Shown: piece after piece, positions 1 to 6,718 of the stretch
Position numbering within the stretch: the stretch's first letter is position 1
Layout of the letters: every line of letters begins with the position of its first letter
Assembly (NCBI GenBank): GCA_030917185.1
Contig: JAUPVF010000050.1
Coordinates: forward strand, 1 to 37,776
Source of the DNA: Patescibacteria group bacterium
GTDB lineage: Bacteria > Patescibacteriota > Minisyncoccia > Phycocordibacterales > DATDWN01
DNA length: 37,776 nt
Reading direction: 5' to 3'
The notes under the pieces: generated by a model
What the model saw: only the letters and a program-made list of their open reading frames with translations
The model's database searches: none
Told to the model about the DNA's origin: nothing
Program-made: the position numbers and the translations under genes

Positions 1-1727
1 GGATGCAGTGCGGTGGCAATTTCAGTCATTTGTTTTTTGACAGTTTGTTTCTCTCCTTCAATGGTTAGTTTGATATATGTTACAAACGGTGGGTAACCAA
101 CCTGTTTTCGTTCATCTATTTCATCACGATAAAAATCTGCCAAGTTTCCACGGAGAGCATAGTCAAATATCTTGGTGTTAACTTGTCGCGTCTGTACAAG
201 CATCTGTTTTTCTGAAACTGATCTGAGATGGAGTAATATATGAAATATTTTTTCATGGATTCTAAAATCGGGAATGGAAAAAAAGGAGTCCAGCGACACA
301 ACTGCAGTGTGTGCGATTTTTTGGTTGAGGTAGGGAAGTGCCATTTCGGTACCGACCATGACACTGCCTGGGTGAGCATAAAAAGTGTCACGAATTTTGA
401 CTGCCTGAGGGTGGGTGGTCACTCGTTCTTTGTCCATTGCGTATATGTGTATCTGTGGGAACAGTGTTTCAATCTCTTTTACTACTGCATCAATACCTAT
501 GCCGAGTGTTTGTAATCTCCATCCGCCACAATGAACACAAAGTTCCTGTGCGTTGCGCCGTTCACCACAATGATGACAAACAAATAAGTTATCCATCACA
601 TCTCCTTTTTTCTTACTATATAACACAACAGGCGCATTACAGTTTTTGCATGTCACAACAGTTCCGCAGTCACTACAGACTGTGTGAGGGTATAACCCTT
701 TGCGACCACAGAAAAGAAAAACATGTTCGTTGTGTTCTTTGGCATGTTCCAGTGTATGCATTAGTTCGGTGCTGAACAAGGCAAATTTTTTCTTGACCTG
801 ATCTTCAGGTTGGCGTAACGGTACGAGTGTGCATGTTGCTGTGGTCAGTGACCGAAATTTGAGGGGGGACAACTCTGCATATGTGCCGTTTTTGTGTTCC
901 CATAGAGTTTCTGTTCGGAGCAGTGTATCGCCAAAAACTAGCCGGCGATTCATTTCCTTGGCGATATACGTGGCAGAAGTACGTATATCAATAAATGGAC
1001 GGACCTGCATTTTATAACTTCGGGAACTTTCTTTTTCAATAATCAGTGTACTGATGTCTGTTCGGGGAATGGACAGGAATGAACTTGTAGCGATGATGTG
1101 TACGGGATGAGGTTCGGTGATGAGTGTGTTCCAGATAGAAATGATTTCTTTTTTTGACAACCGCGCATGAAGCACATATGCGTATTTTTCTATGCCTTTT
1201 TCTAAAACAGCATGAGCATTTTTCAGGTCCTCCGTTGTCGGTAAACAGAAAAAAACACTTTTACCACGGGCAAATTCTTCACGTACCAAACTTTTGTATG
1301 TGGCATAACGTTCTTCGTCGGTGGATTGCAGGAGAACTGTTTCGTAAAAAGAAGGAGGAGTTTCTGTATTAGAGATTTTTTCTAACTGGTCACTTTGTTC
1401 TAGTATTGCATTTGGGATGTACGCGGACAGTGTACTACCAACACTAGAGGCATGGTAGTTAGCGATTTTATGAATTGCTCGAATAAATGAGTCCAACAGA
1501 AATGAGTGGGTGTGGACCGTGCTGATTTTTTTGATGTTGTATGACAGTGTTTTGAGATCAGATTTGATTTCGGTTGCGTCACGTATACCAACAACGAGTC
1601 CATACACGGTTTTTTTGCGTACTGGTATTGTGACAATTGAACCGGGTGTGACCAATTCCTTGCTAAAATATGTGAGTACGTCTTTAGATATGCCCCGAGA
1701 GAGCGGGATGACAGTCACGATATGCAT
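1..1727 (-). CDS. priA: PriA-like primosomal protein N', ATPase motifs lost, C-terminus beyond window
   Basis: The reading frame is open from the ATG at 1727 to the left edge (575 codons visible), so the C-terminus is missing. The fold order matches PriA: N-terminal DNA-binding part, helicase-like core, zinc ribbon, then the C-terminal region with the usual ER..YPPF segment near base 80. Four CxxC pairs (CSDC, CKNC, CHHC, CVHC, about residues 347-402) give the two zinc sites of PriA. The ATPase signatures are gone: the stretch around residue 130 expected to hold the Walker A GKT reads LLQSTDEERY, the DEEH box is IEKES near residue 231, and the GRAGR motif is absent. Known: PriA reloads DnaB at stalled forks; actinobacterial PriA proteins also lack helicase motifs. 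Inference: a non-helicase restart scaffold. It follows the PEGA gene by 7 bases and also has its own -10 box. Confidence 0.85.
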   Translation of the reverse strand, partial: MHIVTVIPLSRGISKDVLTYFSKELVTPGSIVTIPVRKKTVYGLVVGIRDATEIKSDLKTLSYNIKKISTVHTHSFLLDSFIRAIHKIANYHASSVGSTLSAYIPNAILEQSDQLEKISNTETPPSFYETVLLQSTDEERYATYKSLVREEFARGKSVFFCLPTTEDLKNAHAVLEKGIEKYAYVLHARLSKKEIISIWNTLITEPHPVHIIATSSFLSIPRTDISTLIIEKESSRSYKMQVRPFIDIRTSATYIAKEMNRRLVFGDTLLRTETLWEHKNGTYAELSPLKFRSLTTATCTLVPLRQPEDQVKKKFALFSTELMHTLEHAKEHNEHVFLFCGRKGLYPHTVCSDCGTVVTCKNCNAPVVLYSKKKGDVMDNLFVCHHCGERRNAQELCVHCGGWRLQTLGIGIDAVVKEIETLFPQIHIYAMDKERVTTHPQAVKIRDTFYAHPGSVMVGTEMALPYLNQKIAHTAVVSLDSFFSIPDFRIHEKIFHILLHLRSVSEKQMLVQTRQVNTKIFDYALRGNLADFYRDEIDERKQVGYPPFVTYIKLTIEGEKQTVKKQMTEIATALH

Positions 1728-1733
1728 AGAAGC

Positions 1734-1739
1734 ATTATA
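1734..1739 (-). promoter_or_regulatory. Extended -10 box, leaderless start of the priA-like gene
   Basis: On the minus strand TATAAT is preceded by TGA (extended -10) and followed by exactly 6 bases before the ATG at 1727, putting the predicted +1 on the start codon. It overlaps the stop codon of the upstream PEGA gene. Confidence 0.6.
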
Positions 1740-2475
1740 TCACGACCTGCATCAGGGTATCGCCGTCCAAAACATAGAGAGAGTTTTCATCAACGGGGAT
1801 GAATAATGGTGATCCTCCTTTGTATAGTGGCATAAAGTTTTGGATGCTGTCTGTTGATGATTCAATAACATACACACTGTTATATGTTGAAAAAATAATT
1901 GCATCCGAGCGGTTTTTGTAAAAAGTGACATTGCGAACAATTGTATCTGGAGTGATGATTGTGTGGACGGTTGATGTTCCTAATTGTGTAAGAATACTGT
2001 TTTCTTCTACCCAGAGACGGGTGTTATCGGATGCAACAAGCGGATTGTCTTTTGTTGGTAATGTTTTTGTCTGTACAGAATATTTGATGGTCCAATACTC
2101 TGGATCATTTTGTGTAATAATCTGTCCACTCTGATTTTGGCTGACAAAAAAAGGTTTGAGGGAAATGCTCCCATTTTTTGGGACAGTTATATTTTTTGTC
2201 CACGGAAAATATCCTTCACGAGTAACAATAATGTTGTGATATCGGGGCGACAACGGGACAGTGACCGTCTCATTGTCTTTTGTGGTGGTTATTTTTGTGT
2301 TTTGGTCAATGATAACTGTTGTATTTGGTAACGCGAGAGTAATATTAACTTGACCGATTTTACCAATCCAATAATGATCGGTCAGTCTGTATCCTGTGTT
2401 GTATAATATTCCGCCGATAATGAGAATCAGGATACCGATTCCGATCGCCGTGTTCAGTTTTGATTTATTACTCAT
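1735..2475 (-). CDS. PEGA-domain membrane-anchored protein
   Basis: 246 residues from the ATG at 2475; longer in-frame starts exist but would run into the divergent mreB gene, and a -10 box lies 7 bases before this ATG. One membrane segment is near residues 9-27 (IGIGILILIIGGILY), followed by a PEGA-type domain at about residues 40-105: a beta-rich stretch with VIIDQ, then LSPRYHNIIVTREGYFPW, the typical surface-layer PEGA pattern. The remaining part, to residue 246, has repeated beta strands (for example LWVEEN, VYVIES, LYVLDG) that may form part of a propeller; this is a guess. Probably faces the outside of the cell. Divergent from mreB and co-directional with the priA-like gene. No enzymatic residues were recognised. 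Confidence 0.75.
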   Translation of the reverse strand: MSNKSKLNTAIGIGILILIIGGILYNTGYRLTDHYWIGKIGQVNITLALPNTTVIIDQNTKITTTKDNETVTVPLSPRYHNIIVTREGYFPWTKNITVPKNGSISLKPFFVSQNQSGQIITQNDPEYWTIKYSVQTKTLPTKDNPLVASDNTRLWVEENSILTQLGTSTVHTIITPDTIVRNVTFYKNRSDAIIFSTYNSVYVIESSTDSIQNFMPLYKGGSPLFIPVDENSLYVLDGDTLMQVVI

Positions 2476-2481
2476 GTGGGA

Positions 2482-2488
2482 TATTATA
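2482..2488. promoter_or_regulatory. Overlapping divergent -10 boxes between PEGA gene and mreB
   Basis: The two start codons are only 19 bases apart (2475 minus, 2495 plus). TATAAT on the minus strand (2483-2488) ends 7 bases before the PEGA ATG; TATTAT on the plus strand (2482-2487) ends 7 bases before the mreB ATG. Both transcripts would be leaderless and the two promoters cannot be occupied at once. Confidence 0.55.
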
Positions 2489-2494
2489 GTGCAT

Positions 2495-3508
2495 ATGAGC
2501 ATTTTTTCCAAAAAATTAGGTATTGACTTGGGCACAGCAAATACGTTGGTTTTTGTGCCTGGTCGCGGTGTGGTGCTCAATGAGCCATCTGTAGTTGCGG
2601 TGTCGGAAGAAGACAATAAAATAATGGCTATTGGAATAGAAGCAAAACAAATGATTGGACGTACTCCAGACAGTATTATTGCCTATCGACCAATGAAAGA
2701 CGGAGTGATTGCTGATTATCGGGTTACAGAGGCAATGCTCCGGTATTACATGGATAAAGCGCTCGGCAAATGGAATTTTGTTAAACCTGAGGTGCTGGTA
2801 TCGGTTCCTGCCGGAGTGACTTCAACAGAACGTCGTGCAGTTATTGAGGCAGCGATACGAGCGGGTGCAAAAAATGCGTATGTGGTTAAGGAACCGATAT
2901 TGGCAGCCATTGGTGCAGGTATTCCGATTCATGAGGCAATGGGTCATATGATTGTTGATATTGGTGGGGGGACGACTGACGTGGCAGTGATTTCTTTGGG
3001 AGGTATTGTTTCGTCAACTTCAGTTAAATGTGCGGGGAATAAAATTGATTACGCAATTGCGGATTATATTAAAAAAACATTCAATTTGGGTATTGGAGAT
3101 AAAACTGCTGAAGACATCAAAATAAAAGTTGGTTCGGCTATTCCTCTTGATGAGGAATTATCAATCACGATTAATGGTCGCGATTTTATTTCAGGACTTC
3201 CTCGAAGTGTGGAAATAAAAACAAATGAAATCGTAAAAGCAATCAGTAAAGATTTGCGAGAAATGATTAAGGCGATTAAGGATGTGTTGCAAGAAACTCC
3301 GCCAGAACTTTCCTCTGATATTATTGACCGAGGTATCATTATGACTGGAGGTACATCACAGTTACGTAATTTCCCTGAACTGGTGTTTCGGCGAACGGGT
3401 GTAAAAGCGGTGTTAGCAAAAGATGCGTTGTATTGTGTGGTTAAGGGAACGGGTATTGCATTGGAACATTTGGATACCTACAAACGGACTATTATTGCAA
3501 AGCGATAG
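2495..3508 (+). CDS. mreB: Rod-shape protein MreB, first paralogue
   Basis: 337 residues. The actin/Hsp70 ATPase signatures are clear: phosphate-1 DLGTANTLVF at residues 11-20, phosphate-2 region VDIGGGTTDVAVISLGG, and the adenosine motif MTGGTSQLRN near the C-terminus. MreB forms membrane-bound filaments that guide peptidoglycan synthesis in rod-shaped cells. The ATG at 2495 is chosen because the family begins directly before the GIDLGT strand; upstream codons would overlap the PEGA gene. Unlike the second copy at 8701, this one is not followed by mreC; the next gene is holB-like, 1 base after the stop. The two copies differ throughout, so this is an old duplication. A specialised role, such as division or a cell-cycle link, is possible but not shown. 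Confidence 0.93.
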   Translation: MSIFSKKLGIDLGTANTLVFVPGRGVVLNEPSVVAVSEEDNKIMAIGIEAKQMIGRTPDSIIAYRPMKDGVIADYRVTEAMLRYYMDKALGKWNFVKPEVLVSVPAGVTSTERRAVIEAAIRAGAKNAYVVKEPILAAIGAGIPIHEAMGHMIVDIGGGTTDVAVISLGGIVSSTSVKCAGNKIDYAIADYIKKTFNLGIGDKTAEDIKIKVGSAIPLDEELSITINGRDFISGLPRSVEIKTNEIVKAISKDLREMIKAIKDVLQETPPELSSDIIDRGIIMTGGTSQLRNFPELVFRRTGVKAVLAKDALYCVVKGTGIALEHLDTYKRTIIAKR

Positions 3509-3509
3509 T

Positions 3510-4184
3510 ATGAACATATTTGAGGATACATATAAAAAAACCGGAGCATTACACCATGCATATGTTTGTGTTGGGGATGTTGTATCTGCCCGACAAAGTC
3601 TTGATGATTTTTTAGAACATACATTACAGTTTTCTGTTGCGGGAAACCCTGATATGCGAGTTTTTGTGTCAGACACATTTACTAAAGATGATGCTCATGA
3701 ATTATTTATCGCAGAAGAGCGAAAAGGTTTTGCTGGTGGTAGAAAGATTTTTATTATTCAAATTAGTGTGATTACCGAAGAAGCCCAAAACGCATTGCTA
3801 AAGGTTTTTGAAGAGCCGACAGAAGGCACACATTTTTTTGTTCTTATTCCGCAAGACATATTACTCCCTACATTACGTTCTCGTGTTCACATCATTTCGG
3901 ATAGTGCGTGGCATGGGGCATCTGTGCTACCAGGGTCACTACTGAAAAAACCATTAGCAGAAAAAATGGCGCTGGTGAAAGAAATTGTTCAAGGGATTGC
4001 TGATGAAGAAAAAACAAAACAAGATGCAGTTGTGCTGTTAAATCAGATTGAAGCAGAGTTGTATCATAATGGAGTGGAAAAATCTGCCCATGCATTAGAA
4101 ATCTGTGAGCAAGCCCGAGCATCACTCTATGATCGTGGTGCCCCAGTCAAGATGATATTAGAGCAAGTGATGTTATCTGTTTGA
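3510..4184 (+). CDS. holB: DNA polymerase III delta-prime-like subunit, P-loop lost
   Basis: 224 residues, short for the clamp-loader delta-prime family (about 330). The ATG overlaps the region after the mreB stop with one intervening base. Recognisable features are GALHHAYVCVG (LxHAYLFxG in the family), EEAQNALLKVFEEP, the strongly conserved helix, and LPTLRSRVHII, where the usual SRC arginine finger region reads SRV. In place of a P-loop the sequence after G22 is DVVSAR, so no nucleotide binding is expected, as is also true of many delta-prime subunits. No zinc-binding cysteines are present. Likely role: part of the clamp loader that places the sliding clamp on DNA, working with DnaX and HolA encoded elsewhere. 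The stop is TGA, evidence that TGA is not recoded. Confidence 0.8.
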   Translation: MNIFEDTYKKTGALHHAYVCVGDVVSARQSLDDFLEHTLQFSVAGNPDMRVFVSDTFTKDDAHELFIAEERKGFAGGRKIFIIQISVITEEAQNALLKVFEEPTEGTHFFVLIPQDILLPTLRSRVHIISDSAWHGASVLPGSLLKKPLAEKMALVKEIVQGIADEEKTKQDAVVLLNQIEAELYHNGVEKSAHALEICEQARASLYDRGAPVKMILEQVMLSV

Positions 4185-4209
4185 TTGTGGGTTCAATTGG
4201 TGGTATAAC
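4181..4209 (+). promoter_or_regulatory. Promoter of the small gene at 4230
   Basis: TTGATT (4181-4186) and TATAAC (4204-4209) are separated by 17 bases. The -35 box lies over the stop codon of the holB-like gene. A GGGG Shine-Dalgarno-like run lies 5 bases before the ATG. Confidence 0.5.
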
Positions 4210-4229
4210 AAAGGTGGAAAGGGGTTTGT

Positions 4230-4613
4230 ATGTCTAGTCTCCCTATCGTACAGAGTCTGGATCAATTTGATGAATTGGTCTATAAATATCTGATTGCTAA
4301 TAAGAGAAAGAACGAGGTGAAATTCAGTGTGAACGGGGACAGACCCGTTCTTGCTAGGATTTTTGATACATGTGGGTATCAGTCGATTTTTGATTACCTA
4401 ACTGAACTTGTAACGGATCACCTGATATATTCTGATTTTTCTTTGGACAGTCGGGTGGAAACAATGGAGTTGATCTTGAGAGAGTTATTGCATCATTTCA
4501 AAAACACACGCCGTTCATCCGAGTTTGAACAGGCAGTTGGCAAACTTATCTGTTTGCTAAGCGAAACACATAACATCCGTTTCGTTCGGCACAAAAAGGT
4601 GCCCCACCGGTAG
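4230..4613 (+). CDS. Small protein of unknown function
   Basis: 127 residues; not recognised. It is soluble, without signal peptide or membrane segment, mostly helical in appearance (QFDELVYKYLIANKRKNE, ELILRELLHHFKNTRR) and has a basic C-terminus (FVRHKKVPHR). It stands alone, with its own -35/-10 promoter, a Shine-Dalgarno-like GGGG before the ATG and a strong terminator just after the stop. This gene style is shared by the other small orphan genes of the window and differs from the leaderless housekeeping genes around it. A regulatory or nucleic-acid-binding role cannot be excluded, but nothing in the sequence shows it. Confidence 0.7.
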   Translation: MSSLPIVQSLDQFDELVYKYLIANKRKNEVKFSVNGDRPVLARIFDTCGYQSIFDYLTELVTDHLIYSDFSLDSRVETMELILRELLHHFKNTRRSSEFEQAVGKLICLLSETHNIRFVRHKKVPHR

Positions 4614-4619
4614 GTTCCG

Positions 4620-4664
4620 TGACCCTAGCAGTTCCATATTGCTGGGGTCATATTATTTTTTATT
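4620..4664 (+). terminator. Intrinsic terminator after the small gene
   Basis: The arms TGACCC..AGCA and TGCTGGGGTCA pair around an AT-rich loop (4620-4650), followed by a T-rich tail to 4664. It separates the small gene from the frr promoter. Confidence 0.8.
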
Positions 4665-4672
4665 AGAAATGC

Positions 4673-4678
4673 TATAAT
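4673..4678 (+). promoter_or_regulatory. Extended -10 box of frr, leaderless
   Basis: TGCTATAAT is a perfect extended -10. Exactly 6 bases (GCAGGT) separate it from the ATG at 4685, so the predicted +1 is the A of the start codon. Confidence 0.65.
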
Positions 4679-4684
4679 GCAGGT

Positions 4685-5236
4685 ATGGCATACAATTTCA
4701 CACCATTTAGACAAAATATAAAAGAATTAGAAGAGTGGCTTAAACGAGAAATGGCTACCATTCGTACTGGTCGTGCAACACCTGCAATTTTGGATGGAAT
4801 AAAAGTTGAGGCATATGGCACCGAGATGCCAATCAATCAAGTTGCAAACATGTCCGTTGAGGACGCGCGAATGATTCGTATTACTCCGTGGGATGCAACA
4901 CAGACAAAAGCAATTGAGAAGGCAATCGTTGCAGGAGACCTCGGTCTTTCAGTTGCGGTTGATGGTGTTGGTTTACGAGTCACATTTCCAGAATTAACAG
5001 GTGAGCGACGTACCGCATTAATCAAAGTTGCGAAACAAAAATTAGAGGATGCTCGGGTGACGTTGCGGAATGAACGGGAGAAAATAATAAAAGATGTAGA
5101 TGCACAGGAAAAAAGTGGCACTATATCAGAAGATGAAAAGTTTCGTGTCAAAACAGAATTGCAGAAAATGGTAGATGAAGCAGGGAAAACATTAGATGAG
5201 GTGTTTGCTAAAAAAGAGAAAGAAATAACTGAGTAA
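4685..5236 (+). CDS. frr: Ribosome recycling factor
   Basis: 183 residues, the normal length for RRF. The three-helix-bundle protein splits post-termination ribosomes together with EF-G. Diagnostic stretches are LKREMATIRTGRATPAILDG near the N-terminus, INQVANMSVEDARMIRITPWD, and the C-terminal helix with RNEREKIIKD and DEDEKFRVKTELQKMVDE-like residues. The start at 4685 follows an extended -10 box by 6 bases. Upstream is the terminator of an unrelated small gene; downstream, 3 bases after the stop, begins palindromic element A1, so frr is probably a single-gene transcript ending in or running through that hairpin. Confidence 0.95.
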   Translation: MAYNFTPFRQNIKELEEWLKREMATIRTGRATPAILDGIKVEAYGTEMPINQVANMSVEDARMIRITPWDATQTKAIEKAIVAGDLGLSVAVDGVGLRVTFPELTGERRTALIKVAKQKLEDARVTLRNEREKIIKDVDAQEKSGTISEDEKFRVKTELQKMVDEAGKTLDEVFAKKEKEITE

Positions 5237-5239
5237 AAT

Positions 5240-5360
5240 AAAAATCTCTTTCTCATCATATCTTTTTGAAACACGCGTTCGCGACGGGCTGTCGCGCCGC
5301 TCGGCTCTCGGCTACCCGCCTGCGACGGTTTCAAAAAGATGTGATTTCAACCAGATTTTT
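5240..5360 (+). repeat. Palindromic element A, copy 1 (after frr)
   Basis: The 81-base core 5260-5340 is bounded by the inverted repeat ATCTTTTTGAAAC / GTTTCAAAAAGAT; the pairing continues outward through ATCAnATC (one mismatch) and AAAAATCT (5240-5247) with AGATTTTT (5353-5360). The inside is GC-rich and carries a hairpin CGCGAC-GGGCT-GTCGCG (5280-5296). It differs from copies 2 and 3 in this core by six bases only, all in that stem and all compensatory. No open gene, no transposase. Orientation is the same as the gene before it. Confidence 0.9.
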
Positions 5361-5388
5361 ATACATTTGATCCATATCAATACAACAT

Positions 5389-6492
5389 ATGTCTGTCATC
5401 ATATTTATAATTGCACTTGCTGTTTTAATTCTTGTCCATGAGTTTGGGCATTTTATTGTTGCCAAAAAATCTGGCATTCGTGTTGATGAGTTTGGGTTGG
5501 GGTTACCACCCCGAGCATGGGGTAAAAAGTTTGGCGAAACCCTGTATTCTCTCAACTGGATTCCGTTTGGTGGTTTTGTAAAAATATTTGGTGAGGATAT
5601 TCACGAGGACCCAATTTCTGAACAAGATAAACCTCGTAGTTTTTATTACAAACCAAAATGGATTCAATCAGCGGTGCTCGTTGCCGGAGTAACATTCAAT
5701 GCTCTTTTTGCATGGTTACTTATTTCCGTCGGATTTATGATTGGTTTTCCATCTCCAGTTAATTACGTTAAAGACGTTGCAATCAAAGATCCTCACGTGG
5801 TGATATTGCAAGTGCTTCCAGAATCGCCAGCAGAAAAATCAGGTCTTAAATCAGGGGACACACTATTGTTTGTAGGTGCAGGCAACAATTCTTTACAAGA
5901 CGAGGAATTAACTCCAGAACACATTTCATTATTGATTAAAAATAGTAATGGAGAACAAGTTCAAATGTTATATCGACGAGGGGACACTCCTACCCAGACG
6001 ATTTTTATACAACCAAAAACAGGTTTAGTTTCTGATGGGTTTGGTGTCGGTATTTCTATGGATACAATCGGCACACTAAAACTTCCTGTCTGGCAGGCAC
6101 TGTATGAAGGTGGCAAAACTACAGTTGGTCTTATCAAAACAACAGTAATCGGTCTCGGTACATTTTTATGGAATGCGGTGACATTGAAAGCCGACTTGTC
6201 TCAGGTTGCTGGTCCGGTCGGTATTGCTGGTTCCGTTGGTGAGGCACGACAATTGGGTTTTGTATATCTGCTATCACTGGTTGCTCTTATTTCTATTAAT
6301 CTTGCAGTTATCAACCTTGTGCCATTTCCTGCGCTTGATGGGGGACGACTATTATTTATTTTGATTGAGGTTATTATTCACCGACCAATACCACCGAAAG
6401 TATTTCAGTGGGCTAACGCGGTTGGTTTTGCTTTTCTGTTATTGCTTATGTTTGTCATTACGGGGCACGATATTCTTAAATTATTATTGTAA
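5389..6492 (+). CDS. rseP: Site-2 intramembrane metalloprotease RseP/RasP family
   Basis: 367 residues, M50 family. Zinc motif HEFGH at residues 17-21 lies in the first membrane helix, and the third ligand region LVPFPALDGGRLLF is near residue 310. A PDZ domain lies in between, about residues 120-215, with VLPESPAEKSGLKSGD. Four hydrophobic segments are visible. The family cuts membrane-bound anti-sigma factors and leftover signal peptides within the membrane. Start at 5389: the hydrophobic helix begins at once, as in relatives, and upstream lies element A1. The stop codon overlaps the first bases of palindromic element B1. No partner anti-sigma factor is encoded in this window, so the substrate is unknown. 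Confidence 0.93.
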   Translation: MSVIIFIIALAVLILVHEFGHFIVAKKSGIRVDEFGLGLPPRAWGKKFGETLYSLNWIPFGGFVKIFGEDIHEDPISEQDKPRSFYYKPKWIQSAVLVAGVTFNALFAWLLISVGFMIGFPSPVNYVKDVAIKDPHVVILQVLPESPAEKSGLKSGDTLLFVGAGNNSLQDEELTPEHISLLIKNSNGEQVQMLYRRGDTPTQTIFIQPKTGLVSDGFGVGISMDTIGTLKLPVWQALYEGGKTTVGLIKTTVIGLGTFLWNAVTLKADLSQVAGPVGIAGSVGEARQLGFVYLLSLVALISINLAVINLVPFPALDGGRLLFILIEVIIHRPIPPKVFQWANAVGFAFLLLLMFVITGHDILKLLL

Positions 6493-6617
6493 GAAACTCT
6501 CAAATTTGGCGCATTTCTTTGTCGGAATTCAAAAAATGTTTGTCACCGTACATTAAAGTACGGCTCCAAACTTTTTTCTCTCCCTCCGCGAACTGCATCC
6601 AAATTTGAGGGTTTCTT
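6491..6617 (+). repeat. Palindromic element B, copy 1 (overlaps rseP stop)
   Basis: Terminal arms 6491-6509 (AAGAAACTCTCAAATTTGG) and 6599-6617 pair over 19 bases with one G/T position. Inside lie nested stems: CGGA/TCCG (6523-6526, 6585-6588), an A-rich/T-rich stem with GTTTG/CAAAC (6531-6542, 6567-6577), an internal loop TCA/CTC, then CCGTAC-ATTAAA-GTACGG (6546-6563). The core words TTTCTTTGTCG and CGAACT also occur in copy B2 at 17366. It begins within the rseP stop codon. Confidence 0.85.
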
Positions 6618-6670
6618 TGTGGCTATATCTGAGCATGGTTATTAATCCTGATTTCTTATTAATGACCTCT

Positions 6671-6694
6671 GGCGGGTTTTCTTTTGCTCAAAAG
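6671..6694 (+). promoter_or_regulatory. Upstream block shared with the region before mreB copy 2
   Basis: GGCGGG, TTTTC, TTTTGCTCAAAAG in a row, matching 8652-8677 except for two single-base length differences. At 8641 the same block is the 3' half of a terminator; here the matching 5' arm is missing. The TTGCTC inside lies 17 bases from the proS -10 box and may serve as its -35. Confidence 0.45.
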
Positions 6695-6706
6695 TCGTTT
6701 TTCCTA

Positions 6707-6712
6707 TATGAT
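6707..6712 (+). promoter_or_regulatory. -10 box of proS, leaderless
   Basis: TATGAT is followed by 6 bases (AAATAA) and then the ATG at 6719. TTGCTC lies 17 bases upstream as a possible -35. Confidence 0.55.
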
Positions 6713-6718
6713 AAATAA

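Noticed and set aside
2476..2616. Longer N-terminus of the PEGA protein
   Set aside because: It would lie over the start of mreB, and the -10 box and membrane helix support the ATG at 2475.
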